A stretch of DNA of 64,000 nt from Dichotomocladium elegans (taxonomy: Eukaryota; Mucoromycota; Mucoromycetes; Mucorales; Lichtheimiaceae). The position numbers were made by a program, and so were the translations under genes. Below, piece by piece: positions 25,120 through 37,300 of this stretch. Position 1 is the first letter of the stretch. Each line of letters opens with the position of its first letter. The stretch spans positions 310,001 to 374,000 of the forward strand of contig JAIXMN010000023.1 of NCBI GenBank assembly GCA_025716815.1, in the 5' to 3' direction. Below the pieces are notes generated by a model. That model had not been told where the DNA came from, did no database searches, and saw only the letters and a program-made list of their open reading frames with translations.

Positions 25120-26220
25120 ATGCTTCAGACGAACGATATCATTCTCAATTCGGCCAATGTGTTATTCGACGAAGCCCGGGCACTTCACGATTGCGCACAA
25201 CGATTGCTTACCCAGGATACATCCCGCGAGGGTTACCAAGCAGCCGTCGAGCTCATGCTCGATGCTTTAAATAGCGGCGGCAAGATCGTTGTGACAGGCG
25301 TGGGCAAGTCTGGCAAGATCTGCGAAAAGATCGTCGCGACGATGCTGTCCTTGGGCATATACGCCGTCTTTTTGCACCCCGTCGAAGCACTTCATGGCGA
25401 TCTCGGTGTTGTGCATGCTAACGATGTTGTTCTTGCGCTCTCCTACTCGGGCAACACGGACGAACTGATGCGCATTGTGCCCAGTCTAGCGCATCGGAAT
25501 GTACCCCTGATTGGCCTGGGCGGCAATCCCAAGAGTCAGCTGGCGAAATGCAGCCAGGCATGGATCGACGCCCAGGTCAGCGCAGAAGTGTCTGCGATAC
25601 CCGCACCAACGAGCTCGACCACGCTGGCATTAGCCCTAGGCGATGCCATTGCTATTACAATCGCGCACGAGCGGAAATTCACGACACACGGCTTCGCGCT
25701 CAATCACCCTGGCGGTTCACTCGGGCGTAGGTTGCTGCTCAAGGTGGAAGACGCAATGGTCCCGGTCGCGCAGACAGCCACTGTCACAGCCGTCGCTTCC
25801 CTTGACGTGGTGATCATGGCCATGACTCGGCACCCAAGGAGTGGCGGCGTTATCGTTGTTCGAAATGTCGAAGAGGAAGAAAGCACACTCGACTCCCCAC
25901 CAGCATCAGACACGTCCGAGCAGGATGATAGCGATGATGGCACGCAGAAGCAAATGGTGATCGGGATTATCACGCACGATCATATCCACCAGATTCTCAA
26001 GACAGCGCCACGGGAATCGATTTTTGATATCAAGGCTGCAGACATCATGTCTCCTGAACCTGTCCTATGCGGAACGCGCGACCTAGCAGTCGAAGCCTAC
26101 AAGCGAATGACAGCCGGTCGGGTAAAAGAACTAGCACTGTTGCCCGTCATCGATACCACGGACAAGCGGACGCCGCTGATGGGCGTGGTGACCCTCAAGG
26201 ATTTACAAGAGTTATTCTAG
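25120..26220 (+). CDS. SIS-CBS sugar-phosphate isomerase (KpsF/GutQ/KdsD type)
   Basis: Single exon, 366 residues from the ATG at 25120 (the frame extends four codons upstream only through GTG). An N-terminal SIS domain (about residues 30-180) has GKIVVTGVGKSGKI and the phosphosugar-binding loop SYSGNTDE at residues 108-115, followed by NHPGGSLGRRL, the KpsF/GutQ hallmark. Two CBS domains fill the C-terminal half, interrupted by an acidic low-complexity insert (about residues 247-280). Bacterial relatives interconvert D-arabinose 5-phosphate and D-ribulose 5-phosphate. Fungi are not known to make KDO, so the physiological substrate here is unclear. It is intronless among intron-rich neighbours. 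Sharp domain match; substrate uncertain. Confidence 0.88.
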   Translation: MLQTNDIILNSANVLFDEARALHDCAQRLLTQDTSREGYQAAVELMLDALNSGGKIVVTGVGKSGKICEKIVATMLSLGIYAVFLHPVEALHGDLGVVHANDVVLALSYSGNTDELMRIVPSLAHRNVPLIGLGGNPKSQLAKCSQAWIDAQVSAEVSAIPAPTSSTTLALALGDAIAITIAHERKFTTHGFALNHPGGSLGRRLLLKVEDAMVPVAQTATVTAVASLDVVIMAMTRHPRSGGVIVVRNVEEEESTLDSPPASDTSEQDDSDDGTQKQMVIGIITHDHIHQILKTAPRESIFDIKAADIMSPEPVLCGTRDLAVEAYKRMTAGRVKELALLPVIDTTDKRTPLMGVVTLKDLQELF

Positions 26221-27521
26221 AACCTTTACTTTAGGCTTATTAATCATTACGTACAATATTCCAGATTGGCCGTCCTCTTCCCTCGCTTTCTTCCCTGCCC
26301 AATGCCTCACAAAGCAAAGCCTCCTCCCCTTTTTTTTACCCGTTCTCCTTGCGCCATGTTCATGTCCCCTTGTCCACACCCCCACCCGACGTCCACTTCG
26401 TATCCCAATCAACCCTTCGTGTCATTTATCATTTATCATACTTCTATTTTCAATCAAGTTTGCGTCATGAATATCACACCATCAGTGTAAAAGTATTTGC
26501 GCTTCGATAGCGGCAATGTATGCGTGCAATAAGCCGAGACACTTGCGTATGCGCCGAGGAACTCTACGGATGAGGGAGGATGTTAGCAGAATGCTAATCG
26601 ATCAAGCTTGCTACTAGATGTTGTCTCACAAAAGGCTGCATATTGTTTAACTGGTGTTCTCTCTGTGTCTTCGACCCCAACACCCCCCAAGCCTTTAGGT
26701 CGGCTCTCCCTTCTATTCATCATATGGAGAAAGTGGATCCAAAGCGTCTTGCTTAGCATATCTTAACCCCTGCAATGACAAGGTTCGGCAAAGTTCGTTA
26801 CATGGTGGGATTGCACGGGGTCAGCATCGAGCTACATGGATTCGCATGTCTCCAGGTACATCTGTAATGAGCGCGCCCTGATCTTCCTTCTAGCCAGACT
26901 GAGAAAGATATTTTGTTTGGCCGAGTAAGTGTGCGTTAGCTGGAATCTAAGCACGTAATATCGTTCTTCAAAGAATGTGGCTACTGCATCTTTTCCATAA
27001 TCCCCAAGAACTCACTGAAGCGCAAAGAAGCAGTGGGCCCTCGCGCTGCTTGATTCAAGGAGTTTGATTGGATGTCAGGATAAGGGTTGAATCAGCAGGG
27101 ATATTGGATGACCCGAGTCCAGCCAGCCAAATAGGCGTTCTTACGCTTATACATCTCGCTTTCCAGATGTAAAGCATATCTCCGGCTAACAAAACAGTCC
27201 AGCCGGGGAAATCCAGTCTTTTCATTTGATCAGATTACAGCGTCGCACACACAACACAACCGACCAGCCATTTATCCCCGTCTCTTGGCCGTTGCACAAG
27301 GTAAGGCAACAATGGTACACATCGCGTTGTTCTTAATAGAATACCATTCATATATACTGGGGGGAGGGTCGGGTGCTTTCAATTCTATTTGATGAGTCTA
27401 AATCCTCTCATGTGTGTGCGTGTGAGTGGAGGGGGGGAAACGTCTACCCGATGTACGTACATAACCTCACCAGCAAGGCACGAAACGCTGGACAAGTCCC
27501 ATGGCGTACATACACCCTATT
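26221..27521. other. Intergenic between convergent genes, no gene recognised
   Basis: Region between the stops of the isomerase and the sugar transporter. No frame with family features on either strand. Both 3' UTRs must end here. Confidence 0.5.
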
Positions 27522-29501
27522 TTATGCTGATGAGTGGCTCTGTTTGTCAACGCCTGGGATCTCGAGTTCTGCGACTTGGCGCAACACTTCTGCCATCAAT
27601 GCTGCATCCGTTGCTGCTGTACGACCACCAAATATCCCATCCATGTCCTCCAGCGACCGTCCTTTGGTTTCTAGATACAACATGCATGCATACATCATTC
27701 GTCAGTGAATGTCTCTATGTACGTAATACGTACAGTATTTCGTTCTCCCCCCACCAAAAAAAAAAAAGATAACATTACCAGGGACGACGAGCCAGATGAA
27801 AAAGAAGGAGACAAAACAAAAGGTGGCGAAGAAGATATAAGTGCCATAACCAAGCGTGCTAAGCATTGGAGGTGTGATGAGGCCAATCACAAAGTTACAC
27901 ATCCAATTAGCGGATGTGCTGACGGACATGGCCTTGGCTCGCATCCGCAGTGGAAAAATTTCGGACGCGTAAAGCCAGCCCACAGGGCCCCAGGAGTAGG
28001 CGAAGTTACCGATAAACAAGTACACAAACACAACAGCAACCCATCCCTCTGCCGTGTGGGCTTCCCAGTCGCTTGAAAATAAGCCTGAGATGGCAGCAAC
28101 GACAGCCATGCATATTGTCATCACGACCGATGCGGTCATGAGCATCGGTTTCCTGCCGAATTTATCGAGATAGAGGACCGCAGGCAGCGTCATGAGAAAA
28201 TTAATGATCCCCACGACGCCCGTCGCAAGCAAAGACACCTGGTTTCCCTGGAGACCGACGGAAAGGAATATCTTGGGTGCATAATAGATGAGCGCATTGA
28301 TGCCTGTGAATTGTTGCAAGAACATGATGGCACAGGCGATAAACAGCCGAAAAGCAATGCCTTTGGATAGAAACAGGTCTCGATACCCGAAGAAATTGGC
28401 GAAACGCGGCGGGTCGGGATGCGCTTGCCGGTCAAACTCGACTGCTGTCTTGATCTCCCGCCACTCGCTCAGCAGATGTGGATGGTCCAGCCGAAGGCGA
28501 CGGAGGCGGGAGAGCACCCGGAGCGACTCCTCTTCGCGACCGACCGACATGAGCCAGTGAGGCGAAAATGGGAAGAACAAGATACCCACCCCTAGGATCA
28601 GACCGATCGCGAGTTGCAGGCACAGCGGTACTCGCCACTGAGCTTCAGACGCCATGTGCTGCGTGCCAAAGTCGATCCAGAAGGAGATGAGGATGCCAAA
28701 CGTGACAGCGAGCTGTTGGAGCGCCACAAGCGAACCGCGGATAGTCGGGGGCGCGATCTCGGACTGGTACAAAGGCCTACATAAAAAATAAAACATTATT
28801 AGCTTGAATGAACCCAACGGGACTAACGCCGAGTGGGAGGACTCTGGACTTGCACAAGCATGCTCAATGCACCCACTGCAACACCCGTAACAAAACGTCC
28901 AGCAAACAAGTAATCAAGCGACTGGGCCGCGCCTTGCTACATATGTATTGCATCATGTTAAACAAAGCAACTCATCCGAATCCAAACTCTTTGCCCATCC
29001 CGCCGCCGCCGCCGCCGCTGCTGCTGCTGCTGCTGCCACCCTGCCCCCTTACAATAGCACTTCCTAGCAAAAACACAACCGAGAACAGGACAATGGAGTA
29101 TTTGCGCGAGATTCGATCGGCAAAATAGCCAACCATCCAGGAACCTAGCCATGCACCAAGTTCAAGGATAGAGACTACAAAGCCATTCTCTGTCGACGTC
29201 ATTGGAAACCGCGCAGTAAACGTCTAAACAGTTCCGGCTATCTGCTTGAGTGATCCCACCATTCCATGTCACAATGCTCATTTACCTCCATCTCCTGAAC
29301 GCCAGAGATGACACCCTGATCGTAGCCAAAGAGGACGCCGCCAAGAGAGGCAAAGAGCGCAACAGCAAATGCATATGGGTTTTCAAGGATGCCCTTGAAG
29401 CCACTGCTGCTAACATCTCTAGTGTGATCCTGGATGTCCTTTACCCGCTCCTGGGGATTTTGTTTGGTGTCGTTGTGGTGCATATGGGTAGCAGTGATCA
29501 T
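27522..29501 (-). CDS. MFS sugar transporter (hexose family)
   Basis: Five exons on the minus strand: 29501-29286, 29223-29053, 28936-28854, 28776-27779 and 27670-27522, giving 538 residues. Twelve-helix major facilitator with sugar-porter marks: FGYDQGVISG in helix 1, ADRISRKY in the 2-3 loop, GRFVTGVAVGALSMLVPLYQSEIAP, PFSPHWLM at the usual PESPRWL site, QQFTGINALIYYAPKIF in helix 7, WGPVGWLYASEIFPLRMRAK, and ETKGRSLEDMD after the last intron. It should import hexoses across the plasma membrane by proton symport; substrate cannot be set from sequence. The intron at 28777-28853 needs a GC donor (GCAAGT) to keep the VPLYQSE frame. Intron 2 contains a GCG/GCA repeat. Confidence 0.93.
29001..29037. 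repeat. Trinucleotide repeat inside a transporter intron
   Basis: About six CGC units followed by about six TGC units on the plus strand, entirely within intron 2 (28937-29052) of the sugar transporter. Confidence 0.95.
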
Positions 29502-29881
29502 ACCAGGTAAGGAGTGGGGGGGTGGCGTTCTTTATATCGCAAAAGATAGCAAGCCACCTACCTAGCAAATTCAGTGCAAGAGCGGTACCCCAAGATAGAG
29601 AGTGTATGTGTGTGGGGGGGGGGTGGACGGGGTAAGAGAATAAGATGAGCTGCAGAAGCTTATGGCGGTCTGATAAAGGAATGAACCGCTGCTTGCATGA
29701 CATGGTCCCCTTCAACCTGCATCATTGTTTATTTATTTTCGTGACTTGACATGACCCTCTCTCCATTGACCCGCGTCGTGTTCGTTAATGGAACCCGTGC
29801 GTTTTCATCTATTGTTGTTGTTGCACGTTTATAAAGGGCTGGCTGAGTGGGCGTGATGATAGCGGGGACCCGTTTGGTTGC
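29502..29881. promoter_or_regulatory. Presumed promoter of the sugar transporter
   Basis: Space between the transporter ATG and the stop of the next minus-strand gene. Contains a poly-C/poly-G run at 29612-29622. No clear TATA box. Confidence 0.4.
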
Positions 29882-30284
29882 CTACTGCGAACGATGGCGA
29901 ATACCCGCTTCTTTATGGAGCTGCGCAATCCTCTCCTTGATATTCTTGATGAGAACGGCCTGGGCATTCTCTTTTTGTTTCTATGATACGCAACGTGAGT
30001 GAACCTTGTGGTTGGTGACCTTTATGAAAACTTGCATAAAACGTGTCCCACACTTGGTCTTGTTCAGCCTTTGACCACGCGTGTATTGAATTAATGGCTG
30101 CCTCGCGCCGCGCATGCACCATCTCTATCCGACGGTCATAGTTTGCATATATCTCCCGGAGGAGAGCACGGTAATCAGGGTGGAGGTTGTCATCATCAAC
30201 ATCCGACCGATCAATGAGCGAAAGCTCATCCCATGTCGATCTGCATCCGAAGAAAGCGTCCGTCAGTTTCTTCAGTAGAGACAT
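29882..30284 (-). CDS. Unrecognised helical protein, 117 residues
   Basis: Two exons on the minus strand, 30284-30020 and 29970-29882, joined by a 49-base GT-AG intron (phase 1). The start is the ATG of MSLLKKLTDAFFGC. The sequence is charged and probably all-helical: YRALLREIYANYDRR, EMVHARREAAINS, then after the intron ENAQAVLIKNIKERIAQLH, with heptad-like spacing suggesting a coiled coil. No signal peptide, membrane span or named family was recognised. An alternative acceptor six codons earlier shifts the frame and gives a Pro/Cys-rich tail; the chosen join keeps the helix going. Confidence 0.6.
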
Positions 30285-31331
30285 CAAGTCATTGCGAATT
30301 GAAAAAGAGTCGCCCTACGTACGTCGATGCCGGTGAACGGCTCGCGCTATGCGATGGTTGGCCTGAGTCCATGAGAGCAAAGCAAATATATATAGTATAT
30401 TTAATACATAGGCTCGCAGAGCAGTCAGTCTTCCCTGGCCACCAACAACCTCCCCAATTTCTATATATAGAAAAGCGGGTGGGTTTTGACTTTTTTTTTT
30501 TTTTTCAACGGCATATTGGGGAGAACATGAATGAAAGACAGGTTAGCAAGGGAAAACGTTCAGTCTAGACCGTTCAAGTGATGTTAGCATGGTGAATAAT
30601 CATATAATAAACAGCCTTCTTTTTTGGCCCGCAAATGTTGTGTGTCTCTATGTCAAGAAGACGCCGGGGGATGGTGGCTTCCTATGTCTGTCTTGCATAC
30701 TGCATCCACGTAACGAAATTGAAATAGGTTGCATGAATCGCAGTTCACGCATCAGCACCAAAGGAAGGTTTTCTCGTTCGAGGAGAGATAGAAGGCAGGG
30801 CGGAAAAGTAAATGCTGTCTCTCGCTCTCTTGATTGATTCCTTAGCACATGGGTTGAGTCTACAAAAGAGTGATGGCAAGGAACAATACATGTACGTCAC
30901 CCATGCCCCTCACCTATTGTTGCATGTCAGGTACGTATGCGCACGCTAAAGCCAGGCACTCTTTTACAACCTTTTTCATTGCCGATAACCCTCGACCATT
31001 ATCTCGCGTTGTCTACAGTAGTTTGTAAACCTTGTCGGTACGTGTATATCACGTTGCTCTGAAGATGCTCTACATCTGCCGGCAGCTGCATCCAACCACC
31101 ATCATCACGGGGAAAAAGCCGATGTGTGTACCGAGAGCGATGTTTATTACCCCGTATAGCGTTTCTCAACTCGCCCATTGTTCCTGGCAAGACCCACTTG
31201 TGAGGGGGTGGGTTCGTCTAAAACCCTTCGTTTCAACACAGCATAGGATTTATTTGTATTAGAACGAACAAAAGTTGTTGGGGGAGAGGGGATCTACATG
31301 GAATGTTATCTTATGTAAAGGGAACAACCAC
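30285..31331. other. Intergenic, no gene recognised
   Basis: Promoter of the 117-residue protein gene on the left, 3' flank of the large gene on the right. T-run at 30491-30505 and AT-rich tatatag stretches near 30390-30470. The plus-strand frame 30589-30837 has no family features. Confidence 0.45.
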
Positions 31332-34300
31332 TCAACATCGCGGAGGCAGGACCTCTTCAACCAATGCACCGTGCTGCAAGCTTGAGATAAGGATGCTGAA
31401 CATCTCCACCTGATCGGCGACGACCGTCTCTAAATGATTCGCACTCGAGTAATTGGTCCGAGACAACAGAGCATTCCCGTTCGTCACAGAGACATAGTCA
31501 AATAGTCCGTTCAGGCCTGTGTAGCCGTCTTTCCAGAAATGAACCTCCTCATTCTTGAGCTTCGCATACACCTTCACATAAGCTCCCGCGAGCGGACGTC
31601 GGGCATGGTCTTTGAGCGCAGTCATGACGCGGACCACGCCACGTGACTCAATCGGATGCACAATCATGTTATGGCTAAAGTATGCCTTTTGTCGCTCGAG
31701 ACCGGTGCTGGTCCTGACGTGAATCACGCAGTTCTGGTGACGGAGTTCGGTGGGTATGGCAACGTGATGGGTCGCTTCGGGCGTTAGCACTCGACCTGCA
31801 CCAATAACCTCAAAAGCGTCATTGGTAGAACATGGTTGTTCTTGCTGCTGAGGATGACTTGTCTGCGGCTGCAGTTTAATGTTCTCCACATGGATAGGTT
31901 TGATCCATTCGTACTGAACCGATAAAGAAGAATGATGCCTGCTTCGTCTTCCGCCATGGATATTGCTCACCATGAATGGATTCATGGAAAACATCACCTC
32001 GACGTCCATTTTATAGTATCGGATTTGCAATTCGGTAACATTTGCATACGCCACGCATAATTGTCCTGCTCTCTCGTCGATCTCAAGGTGTATGTCCGCC
32101 TCCAGCTGCGCTGGTGACATTGTCTGCTCTTCTGTCGGTGTCATCAAGGGCCGCTCGACCTCATCGAGGAACTTGCCAAGGCTATCAAACATCTCCCGCC
32201 ATCGTTGATTTGCCTCAGTTTTGTATTTTAGGACAATATCTCTTGTGGTGCCCAGATCGAGGGTTGCCATATCGGTATAGCTCAGATCGCCCTTGACACG
32301 GGTCTCCAGGTACGCTCGTAGATAATCGGCCTGAATGCCGCTCACATCTGGATAAGACTGCAGCCGCTGGAACGCTCGGTGCGCTTCACCAATCCGGTCT
32401 TGCAGTATCAAATAGACGGTCTGCATGATAATGTCTTCGCTGGAAGGAGACCGAACATGAGCAAGATAGTCGAGGAATCGGTCGTACTGTCTGAAAAAGT
32501 CCTTATCAAAGATTTCGATCTGGCTGCTACCGAGCGAGTGAACTTGGAAATGCCGGTCAGCGCGCCTTGCCTCTTTCCTGCTCCATTTTCCCTCCCTCCC
32601 CCCGTTTCGTGCATCTTACCTCTTGCGCCGATCATTGTGAAGTAATCCAGAATCTTGACCGGTTCTTGTATAATGGTGTTCGACACAAGAGGCGTCTCAA
32701 CCACCCCGCCGCATTTTGCGAATAAGCACTCGCCAGCTTTCAGTAAGTATTCGCGAATCGCGTCTGAAAAACAGTGTTGAAAGCCGTATTGCCACAATTC
32801 CTTGCAAAAGAACATACGATCTCGAAGAATCTGAAGCACCTGTTTCGCAAATTCGGGGTTGCGCATGCGCCAATCAAGTAGTTTGAGATCAACCTTTTGC
32901 AAATCGGCTTTGTGTTTAAGGTAGTTGAGGATATCAGCGTCTGTCACACCGCTATCGGCGGCGGTGAGTGCAGTCCAGGATACGGCGGACGATGAAGCAA
33001 GAAGATGGCTGAGGTTTTTATCCTTCTTGCTCACAGTGATATGGAGAGGACTCGTTTGGCCATAGAGTGTGGACGCCTTTGAGACGGTCACAGGCGCATG
33101 ATCGTATTCACCCGGTTTGCTAAAATAGAAACTACCGACCACATTTCGCCATGTCGAGTATGGCTTGATCTGGATGGTGTGAGACTGGATGTAGGGCGTA
33201 GTGCCGGTCGGGATCGAACCAAGCGGGATTTGGAATGTGACCTCAGCAGTGCAGCAGGTGGAAGAGATATTGCTGATGGCCAAATTCCATCCATACTCAA
33301 CAGACGGTTCTAGGTCACTAGGATCAACCATCTCCAGGTCCTCCTCCTCCTCCTCCTTCGAGACCCCATTCTTAACAAAGAAACCCTGGCCAAGCAAGAT
33401 GGTAGGATTCGGTGGAGCCGGCGTTTGTGCAATCTATGTAATTGCGGAAGGAGAGTAAAAGATCCATCATGCCTGGAACGGATCATTCCGTCGTCCCACT
33501 TGCTTACCTGGAGCGCGCGATAATAGACTAGACAGGGTGTCTCCGGGATAACGAATAACTTAAACTTTGCCGGATCAATTTCTTGCCGAACGCATGCGTT
33601 CATGTCAAGTGGAAGATCTGTCAATGCAAGCACTGCGAGGACCTCTGTCAAGTCGGCATGCGCATAGATAAAATTCTACATGATGATGCGGCATTAGGAT
33701 CAGAAAGTAAGCATGGAAACTACATGGCGCTTACCCCGGAAAGGAACGGGCTTGCTGTGGATTGCAGATAATCAATCCAAAATGCGTTGACTCGAGCACT
33801 GCTCGCTTTATCATTGTAATAGCCTTTCTCTTCCCATTCTCGAGTTGCCTCGATAAAAGTGTAAGGCTGCTTTACCCTCCGTGACTGTAATGCGTTGCGA
33901 AGGGCTTGGTCTTCTTTAAATTGGCGCTCGTCATCTTCCATCCCAGCTTCGGCATTGAAGGTCTGCATCGCTTTGGCGTCTCGGTGAGCAAAGAAGATTC
34001 GTACATGAATAAAACCCTACAAGTCGCTTACATTCTTTCATAATCTCTGTGCAGCTCTGCAGTTTTGGTGCTGCCGCACAGAGATAACTTGCACCTCCTG
34101 GGGCGTCAACGAGAGCAAATCCCATATCGTCATCAGCGTCTTCATTTTCGTCGGCATAGCTATCGCTGTCATAAGCCGATGATCGCAGGGCACCGCGAGC
34201 AAGTATCATTTCAAATTGACGATCCATGGTTTTCTCGGAAGGTGGTTGGTAGACGCCCTGAAACTCTTTCAAAGTCACCGGTAGGAGTTCCGGCATGCGC

Positions 34301-37300
34301 TTCGCGAGCAGAGCCTTTTCAATCATGCTAAGAGTCCCGTAAAGACAAATATCGTTTGCGTACATGGTCAGATCCTCGTCTAGCAAGTAAGTGTCCATAA
34401 ATGACTTTCGAAGTTTGGACTGTGTGTGCAACATTACCCAACAAGATCAGTCTACATTCTTCACACCACTCCAAATATTCTCGTCGCCTAGAGCCTCCCT
34501 CCCCCCGGTGTGTTATTATTTTGATTACCTTGATAGATGGTTTGACATAGGCATCAAAGAAGGCAGGATCTTTGAACTTGAGCCAAAGGTTTAGTTCATG
34601 ACAGACCATTTCTTGGTGTTTCTTCAATTTCTGAGCGAGTGGCATTGAATGCCACGTGTTCAGAAACCGAAAATCTTCCAGCGAGAACTCCGTAGCCATG
34701 CAAAAGTGGTCAAAGACTTTCTCTAGACTGCTGACGATTTCCCATTCGTGTTGGGTCATGTCAAGCTCGAGCGATTCAGACGGCTCAAGTAATTTGGCAA
34801 CTGACTTTGAGCGAATATACGCTATCTTCGGATCATGACCAGAGTGGGAGAGATCGACCGTCTTGATACTCTGATTGGATCCCGGAAAGGTCAACTGCTT
34901 CACGAGGGTCTGTTTACCCTGGCACACCACAAGATGAAGTATGTTGCCGTCTCCGAGAGAGGAGCGCTGGACTGCAATTCGGCCGTGGCTGTCTGGAACA
35001 ACGGCCACGATCGGACATCGATGGTTAAGAAAATCGAAATCATTCCACATCTCGCCACGGTCCCCGCCATCATCAGCGACCATGCGGCACATTCTGGCAC
35101 CACTTCGAAACATCCGTGGGCCACCAAATGCGGTTGCTGCTACAGATTGCTTTGTATGCGGCTCCTCATCCTCAAGGAACCGCGCCTCGGTGGCTGTAAT
35201 TTTGTTAGCCTAGGTTCACAGATCGAGAAGATTGTGTTTGAGCAATGGACATGTGCTTCTAAGAAAAGGATATATATATGCATTACCTTGGGATACATGA
35301 CCATGGATGGCTTGTGGAGCATGCTACCAACCCATTTCTCTGCCCGAATGCGATTCAATACGTATTCAAATTCCTGACTGAGCTTACGGCCCTCTAAAAA
35401 GGTCTTGTACGTGTTGAGGCTGCAGTTCAGCCGGACTGGAGAAGGTGGTATATGTGTAGCAAGGAGGGACGCTGGATCGATGAGAGGCGGAGGTACAAAC
35501 GCACTGAGAGATAGAAATGCGACAGTTGTCGATGGACTTGTATGATCCAAGTCAACAATCACCTCGCTCTCGGTGAACTCGAGATTCCTGATGGCCATCG
35601 GCTTCTGAATCACGTTCCCCGTCGACTGAGCAAACGTTCCGCGGTCCAAGAGCCAGTTGGACCAGTGAGGGCTCGTGTCAATCTTGGAGGTTGCGTCTAG
35701 CGTCATCAGTTCGATCTTGTGCACACCGAAGCAAGCGGTGCCCTCAGGCAACGCCAGATAAAAGACATATCTGCCGGTGGGCAAACCTTGCACCTCAATC
35801 ACCTCGTCCGTGGGCTTGAGTTTGTCCGTAAGATCATGCAGAATCGCACTACAAAGAGAATAGGTAGTGAGGGAAAAGTTAGCTTATGGAATTCAAAACC
35901 TCGGGGAGAGAGGCAGAGACAAAAGTAAACTGACCCAGAGTAACCTGTCTGGAACAGGGTGCACTTTCGGCACATGCCAGCAGCATAGGGGAGCTTAAAG
36001 GGTGTGTTGGCAGGGTAATAAAGGGTGGATGGCAAGGTCGATTTGGTGTGGCTAGGCAACAGATTCCACTTCTTTTTCAACGGCGTCATGACCTCGATCG
36101 AGGTCACATAAGGTAGTTTGCCGAGATGGACGAGTCCGTCTTGATCGGTCTGTAGCTTGGCACCGATCGTGCTTCTTGCCATGATGTGATCAAGTTGCAA
36201 ATCGACGACCGCGTTCGGCTGGACATCACCTATAGCAACTGAAAGTCAAGGCCATGTATTACAAATCATGTTAGCTCAAGTTTTACCATTTTTATAAAGT
36301 ATCTGGATGGCATAATTTCCGTCGTCCAGAACACGCAAATAAGCACTCGTGATAGAATCGATAACGGTTTTAAACTGAAGGCTATCGGACGACTGAAGTT
36401 CTTGAAACGGTCGGGTGACGGACGTGGTCTTTGCCTTGGTTTTGAGGACAAAGTCCAAAGAAGCCACTGATCCAAAATTCTCCCCTGTTTAGAAATTGAT
36501 CCCAACACACTATAGCGTTGGACTTACGCAAAGTAGGAACGGTGAAGGTAAATTCGATGGGCTCATTTCTCTTTTTAGGCACAGGAATTTTGTCTCTTGT
36601 GAATATGCTCTTTATACCGCGAGCGTTGCAGGCCGTCACAGTGAGACTGAGAGGTTCGAGGAGATCCAGTGACACATCTTGCTGATAGATACTCAGGTTA
36701 AGAGTGACGAGAACCTAAGTGAAATTCGAGTACTTAGTTCCATTATTCTGACATAATGATAATGCCTTGCCTTTGTCTGCTTATTTGCGATGAGATTCTC
36801 TGGATGCACAAAGAAGACAGCCTTCAAGTCATACGTCTCGACTTTATGTGTAAATAGGATAGGTTCGCAATAACCATCGTCCTCAGTCACTGCAAGAGCC
36901 CTCGCGTTAACTTGAGTGGAAGACCCATACGGGATGAGAATGTTATTATTTTCATCTGCCTCGTAATATTGGTTCTGGAACCAAATCTTGGCTTTGACAG
37001 GCGTATTCGATTCATCGACGATGCAGAACAAGTGTCCTGCAGATGTATCCTTGACCAAATGTCTCAAACGACCCTTGTTGAAATAGGATGGGTCAGGTCG
37101 GGTAAAAACGCTCTAGTAAGGAGGATAATCCCTCAAAGCTGGAGTGCATCGTTTTGTTACCTTTTGCACAATGGCGCGACAGCTTTCGCGGCCGCCCACC
37201 ACATCAATAACCCATATTCCCCGACTCGCAAAGATGCTGGGATCGCTCAAATCAAGCACCATATCAAAGCGCTCAAGGGGCGACAGATGGCCCGTGTCAA

